NCBI GenBank assembly: GCA_041393015.1
Contig: JAWKKV010000002.1
Coordinates: 186,001 to 250,000 of the forward strand
Direction of reading: 5' to 3'
From: JAGQYH01 sp041393015
GTDB taxonomy: Bacteria > Bacteroidota > Bacteroidia > Chitinophagales > JADIYW01
Length of the DNA: 64,000 nt
Part shown: positions 60,505 to 64,000 of the stretch, piece by piece
Layout: each line of letters opens with the position of its first letter
How positions within the stretch are numbered: position 1 is the first letter of the stretch
Position numbers and translations under genes: made by a program
Notes under the pieces: generated by a model
Told to the model about the DNA's origin: nothing
Databases searched by the model: none
The model's input: the letters and a program-made list of their open reading frames with translations, nothing else

Positions 60505-63168
60505 TTAATTAAAGTTGGCAGGATTTGGTTTATCAGATTCAAATTTATATAAGCTATTCAATTTTTCTATAGCACTTTTATCTAATTTTTCTTTTTGCAC
60601 TAAATGGTTAACTGTTGCTCTAACTATATATTTGGCAGCTAACTCAAAATGATCTCTTAAATGTGGTACAGCATCACTTAATCCAAAGCCATCAGCACCC
60701 ATTGCTATGAAATCTCCTTCGACCCATGGTGCAATTGTCATTGGAACGGCTTTAATATAATCAGAAGTGGCAATGGTAAGGACAGCATCGTCTCCTAATA
60801 CTTCATTTAGATAGTTCTTATTGATTTTATTATTCTGAAGTCTATCTCTTTCTACATCTCTGGCATCTTCATAAAGGCATTTGAAACTGGTTACGCTGAA
60901 AATATCTACTGGAATTTCAAATTCTTTTTCAAGTGTTGCAGCTGCCTCCAAAACTTCATACATAATGGCGCCACTGGCTAATAAGTTCACCTTCTTATTT
61001 TTATTTGAACTTAGCTCAGAGGTTTGAAATTTATACATGCCTTTTAAAATGCCTTCTTCAACACCTTTTGGCATCGATGGCATTACGTAAGATTGATTCA
61101 GCATAGTAATATAGTAGATCAAGTCTTCACCATCAGCATACATTCTTTTAATGCCATCTTGAATGATGATGGCTAACTCATAGGCAAACGCCGGATCGTA
61201 AGCCATTACGCTTGGAAATGCTAAAACATTTAAGTGACTGTAGCCGTCCAAATGTTGTAATCCTTCACCTGATAATGTTGTTTTTCCTGCAATGCCTCCA
61301 ATCATAAAACCTTTGGCTCTAGCATCGGCAGCAGCCCAAACTAAATCGCCCACACGTTGAAAACCAAACATGGAATAAAAGACAAAAAACGGAATAGTAT
61401 AATGAGGATTAAGGGTGTGATTGTTTCCAGCAGCGATAAATGTGCCCATGCAACCCGCTTCAGTGATGCCTTCTTCCAAAATAACGCCTTTCCGAGATTC
61501 CTTATAGAAAAGCATATTGCCTTTATCTATCGGTTCATACTTTTGACCGTGAGACGCATAAATACCCACTTGACCAAATAAAACATCCATTCCAAAAGTT
61601 CTCGATTCATCTGGAATGATTGGAATCACTTTGTCTTTGATATTTTTATCGCGAAGCATTTTAGATAATAGCTGAACAAAAGCTAGAGTAGTGGTAACTT
61701 CTCTTCCATTTGAGCCTTCGTTAAATATTTCAAAAATATCTTGTTTAGGCATTTTAAAATCAGGCGCCAAGTTTTTTCTGGAAGGAACAAAACCATTTAA
61801 TTTGCTGCGTTGATCCATTAAATATTGATAAGCATCGCCTTTTTTATCTAATTGATAAAAAGGTATTTTACTTACCTCTGCATCAGTTATTGGAATTTGA
61901 AATTTATCTCTGTAATATTTAAGTTGATCTTCATTTAACTTCTTCTGTTGATGGGCTTCGTTACTAGCTTCACCGGCGCTTCCCATTCCATACCCTTTAA
62001 TGGTTTGCGCTAAAATAACGGTTGGTTCCCCTTTAGAATTGACGGCTTGATGATAGGCATTGAATACTTTCATTCTATCATGTCCTCCCCATGTAAGTCC
62101 AGACATGGTGTCATCAGAGAAATTATTTAGAAATGCATCAAGCTCTTCATTGCCTGCCGCTAAGATTTTTTTGAAATCTTTAGTGTTTGCAACAGCTAAT
62201 CTTTGAATGGTACCATCAACGGCATTGTTTAATCTATTTTTTAACAGATCATCTTTATCTGCCTCAAAAATTGGATCCCAATCTCTTCCCCAAACGACTT
62301 TAATGACGTTCCATCCAGCGCCTTTAAATATCCCTTCCAATTCATCAATGATTTTTCCATTACCACGCACGGGACCATCCAATCGTTGAAGATTGCAATT
62401 CACAACAAATATTAGATTATCGAGGTGTTCTCTTGATGCCAAGGTAATAGCCCCTAGAGATTCTGGTTCGTCCATTTCACCATCGCCCATGTAAGCCCAA
62501 ACCTTTTGATCGTTCTTTTCTTTTAGACCTCTATTCTCTAAATATTTAAGAAATCTGGCTTCATATATAGCTTGCAAAGAAGTAAATCCCATTGAAACGG
62601 TTGGGAACTGCCAATAATCTGGCATTAAACGAGCGTGAGGATAGGAGGAAAGCGCATCTTTGAAAGAAGCTTCTCTTCTAAAATGATTGAGGTTGGATTC
62701 ATTCAATCTACCTTCTAAAAAAGATCTGGCATAAATACCTGGTGATGCATGTCCTTGGAAATAGATAAGATCTGGAGCATTTTGATCATATCCTCTGAAA
62801 AAATGGTTGAAACCAACTTCAAAAAGTGTGGCAATAGAAGCGTAAGTTGAAATATGTCCGCCTAAACCAGAAATGTTTTTATTGGCTTTTACCACTGTAG
62901 CCATGGCGTTCCAACGAATAGCATTCTCTATTTCCTGTTCAAGTTTTTCATTTCCTGGATAAGCGACTTCATCTTTTACTTTTATGGTATTGACATAAGC
63001 AGTAATAATTTCTTCATAAGTAGAAGTTACATTGTAAGATTCTGCTGTTTGGTGCAATATTTTTAAGATCTCATTGACTCTTTCAGGACTTTCATTCTCT
63101 AATAAATATTGTAATGAAGCAATCCATTCCTTGTTTTCTATCTGTTTTATTGAGTTACTGTTGGCCAT
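60505..63168 (-). CDS. aceE: Pyruvate dehydrogenase E1, homodimeric (AceE) type
   Basis: An 887-residue thiamin-diphosphate enzyme of the E. coli AceE type, decarboxylating pyruvate and acetylating E2. Visible segments include GLGGHISTYASIATLFEVGF, FQGHASPGIYAR, WAYMGDGEMDEPES (ThDP-Mg motif GDG...), LQRLDGPVRGNGKII and GEGLQHLDGYSH. First gene of the aceEF operon; lpd (E3) is not adjacent and must be elsewhere. Many Bacteroidota use a heterodimeric PdhAB instead, so the homodimeric form is worth noting. Confidence 0.97.
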   Translation of the reverse strand: MANSNSIKQIENKEWIASLQYLLENESPERVNEILKILHQTAESYNVTSTYEEIITAYVNTIKVKDEVAYPGNEKLEQEIENAIRWNAMATVVKANKNISGLGGHISTYASIATLFEVGFNHFFRGYDQNAPDLIYFQGHASPGIYARSFLEGRLNESNLNHFRREASFKDALSSYPHARLMPDYWQFPTVSMGFTSLQAIYEARFLKYLENRGLKEKNDQKVWAYMGDGEMDEPESLGAITLASREHLDNLIFVVNCNLQRLDGPVRGNGKIIDELEGIFKGAGWNVIKVVWGRDWDPIFEADKDDLLKNRLNNAVDGTIQRLAVANTKDFKKILAAGNEELDAFLNNFSDDTMSGLTWGGHDRMKVFNAYHQAVNSKGEPTVILAQTIKGYGMGSAGEASNEAHQQKKLNEDQLKYYRDKFQIPITDAEVSKIPFYQLDKKGDAYQYLMDQRSKLNGFVPSRKNLAPDFKMPKQDIFEIFNEGSNGREVTTTLAFVQLLSKMLRDKNIKDKVIPIIPDESRTFGMDVLFGQVGIYASHGQKYEPIDKGNMLFYKESRKGVILEEGITEAGCMGTFIAAGNNHTLNPHYTIPFFVFYSMFGFQRVGDLVWAAADARAKGFMIGGIAGKTTLSGEGLQHLDGYSHLNVLAFPSVMAYDPAFAYELAIIIQDGIKRMYADGEDLIYYITMLNQSYVMPSMPKGVEEGILKGMYKFQTSELSSNKNKKVNLLASGAIMYEVLEAAATLEKEFEIPVDIFSVTSFKCLYEDARDVERDRLQNNKINKNYLNEVLGDDAVLTIATSDYIKAVPMTIAPWVEGDFIAMGADGFGLSDAVPHLRDHFELAAKYIVRATVNHLVQKEKLDKSAIEKLNSLYKFESDKPNPANFN

Positions 63169-63361
63169 AGGATCTAATTATTGTTTCGTAGTATACTAAC
63201 GGTTAGTAAGTTAATAGTTGTTTTGCTAACATTCAAGAGATATTAGCAAAATCACTGTAAATCATTAGGTTAAACCAAATATATTAAAATTTAGTTTGCT
63301 TAATAATTAATTAAGATGCAAAAGCATGTCTAAAAATAGAAACTATTTGTACATTCGCACC

Positions 63362-63446
63362 GGAGATGTGGCAGAGCGGTTGAATGCACCGGTCTTGAAA
63401 ACCGACGTACCGTGAGGTACCGGGGGTTCGAATCCCTCCATCTCCG
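63362..63446 (+). tRNA. tRNA-Ser (TGA)
   Basis: An 85-base class II tRNA: acceptor GGAGATG/CATCTCC, anticodon loop CTTGAAA (anticodon TGA), a long variable arm GTACC-GTGA-GGTAC, T-arm GGGGG-TTCGAAT-CCCTC. Discriminator G73 fits serine. A box TACATTCG at 63350-63357 resembles TAnnTTTG. No encoded CCA. Confidence 0.96.
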
Positions 63447-63450
63447 CTCT

Positions 63451-63488
63451 AGTTCACCATAGCTTTAGCGAAGGTGAACTTTTTTTTT
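63451..63488 (+). terminator. Terminator after tRNA-Ser
   Basis: AGTTCACC (63451-63458) pairs with GGTGAACT (63473-63480), followed by nine T. It ends the tRNA-Ser transcript before the convergent BrkB gene. Confidence 0.9.
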
Positions 63489-63549
63489 GCCCATGCTTAA
63501 CTACAAAATAGACTAAAATAGCCTTTCTTTTATTACGTTATAAATGATT

Positions 63550-64000
63550 TTATCCCACTTTTAAATCGTCAGGAATTTCTTCGATATGTTTGTTAACAGC
63601 GATGCTGTTGTTGAGTTCAAAGCCGAATAGAAGCACGAAAGCGTTGGCGTAGATCCAAATCATGATAAATATCATTACGCTTAAAGAGCCGTAGATGCTA
63701 TTCAATTTAGGGAACATAAAATTGACATAGTAGGAGAATATATAGGAGAATCCTAAAATTAAAAGTGTGGCAAACGTTGCCCCTACAGAAAAATAGCGGT
63801 ATTTTTTTTCAACAGCAGGTCCAAAGTAATAGATTAAGGCGATGGTATTGAAAAAGGTGAAAAGCGTTAACGAAATTCTAATAAAATAGAGTAGTGTGCC
63901 ACTTTTTGTTTTCCATCCTATTGTACTGAGCAATGTGTTTAATTGTTCGTGACTTAAAATGATGAGCGTGATTAAAACTAAAATTTGAAATATAATTAGC
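63550..64000 (-). CDS. YihY/BrkB family membrane protein, N-terminus cut by window edge
   Basis: The C-terminal 150 codons of a gene reading open to the window end. Four hydrophobic helices are visible, with the family signature IYGSLSVMIFIMIWIYANAFVLLFGFELNN near the C-terminus (the YGSL...WIY...GAELN pattern of YihY/BrkB). The function of this inner-membrane family is not settled despite the name (virulence factor BrkB, once annotated as RNase BN). A TTG in frame at 63933 is not a start, since coding continues upstream. Confidence 0.85.
   Translation of the reverse strand, partial: LIIFQILVLITLIILSHEQLNTLLSTIGWKTKSGTLLYFIRISLTLFTFFNTIALIYYFGPAVEKKYRYFSVGATFATLLILGFSYIFSYYVNFMFPKLNSIYGSLSVMIFIMIWIYANAFVLLFGFELNNSIAVNKHIEEIPDDLKVG

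Overview
The window reads as a chromosome segment of a low-GC, aerobic, Gram-negative member of the Bacteroidota. The evidence is: several secreted proteins ending in type A Por/type IX secretion (T9SS) sorting domains, TonB-dependent receptors with a carboxypeptidase-like N-domain, a DUF4249 lipoprotein, Bacteroidota-type -7 promoter boxes (TAnnTTTG) before leuS, a cyclophilin gene, the nqr operon and a tRNA gene, weak ribosome-binding sites and frequent TTG/GTG starts. I cannot fix the family. No phage, integrase, insertion sequence or CRISPR array is visible.

Layout. 1-6.0 kb: end of a nucleoside phosphorylase gene, recQ, a MazG-like pyrophosphatase, two glycosyltransferases and an FtsE-type ATPase. 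6.2-12.3 kb: lipoprotein, secreted subtilase, TonB-dependent receptor and DUF4249 lipoprotein. 12.6-13.9 kb: a possible small RNA and a PDZ/aspartyl protease. 14.0-20.8 kb: a cobalamin riboswitch heading a five-gene vitamin B12 uptake operon (secreted beta-propeller, SUMF1-fold protein, small secreted protein, BtuB-like receptor, BtuG-like propeller lipoprotein). 21-27.2 kb: Nudix hydrolase, a large metzincin protease preceded by a lipoprotein that resembles its propeptide, and a 40-residue-repeat LEA-like protein. 27.4-38.2 kb: leuS, cyclophilin, tRNA-His, a T9SS adhesin-like protein, DinB-like and thioredoxin-like genes. 38.3-42.1 kb: Trk potassium uptake (trkA-trkH) divergent from a voltage-gated K+ channel. 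42.2-48.6 kb: the complete Na+-translocating NADH:quinone reductase operon nqrABCDEF, led by a small membrane-protein ORF. 48.7-52 kb: tRNA-Gly, tRNA-Leu, a phosphatase, a DUF6602 nuclease-like gene and two LEA14-type proteins. 52.1-59 kb: a Dlt-like envelope acylation operon. 59.2-64 kb: pyruvate dehydrogenase aceE-aceF, tRNA-Ser and part of a BrkB/YihY gene.

The most notable system is the five-gene operon at 52.1-59.0 kb: a methyltransferase-adenylating enzyme fusion, a second adenylating enzyme with a C-terminal carrier domain, a DltD-like SGNH protein, a DltB-like MBOAT acyltransferase, and a 45-residue one-helix microprotein ending FRYMNW. This reproduces the logic of Gram-positive D-alanylation (DltA-DltC-DltB-DltX-DltD), including a separate DltX-like acyl-shuttle microprotein, but in a Gram-negative and with an unknown acyl cargo. 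Other observations of interest are the free-standing propeptide-like lipoprotein beside its protease, the start-codon-masking hairpin of the B12 riboswitch, the SUMF1-fold gene inside a B12 operon, and a tRNA-His with three U-U mismatches.
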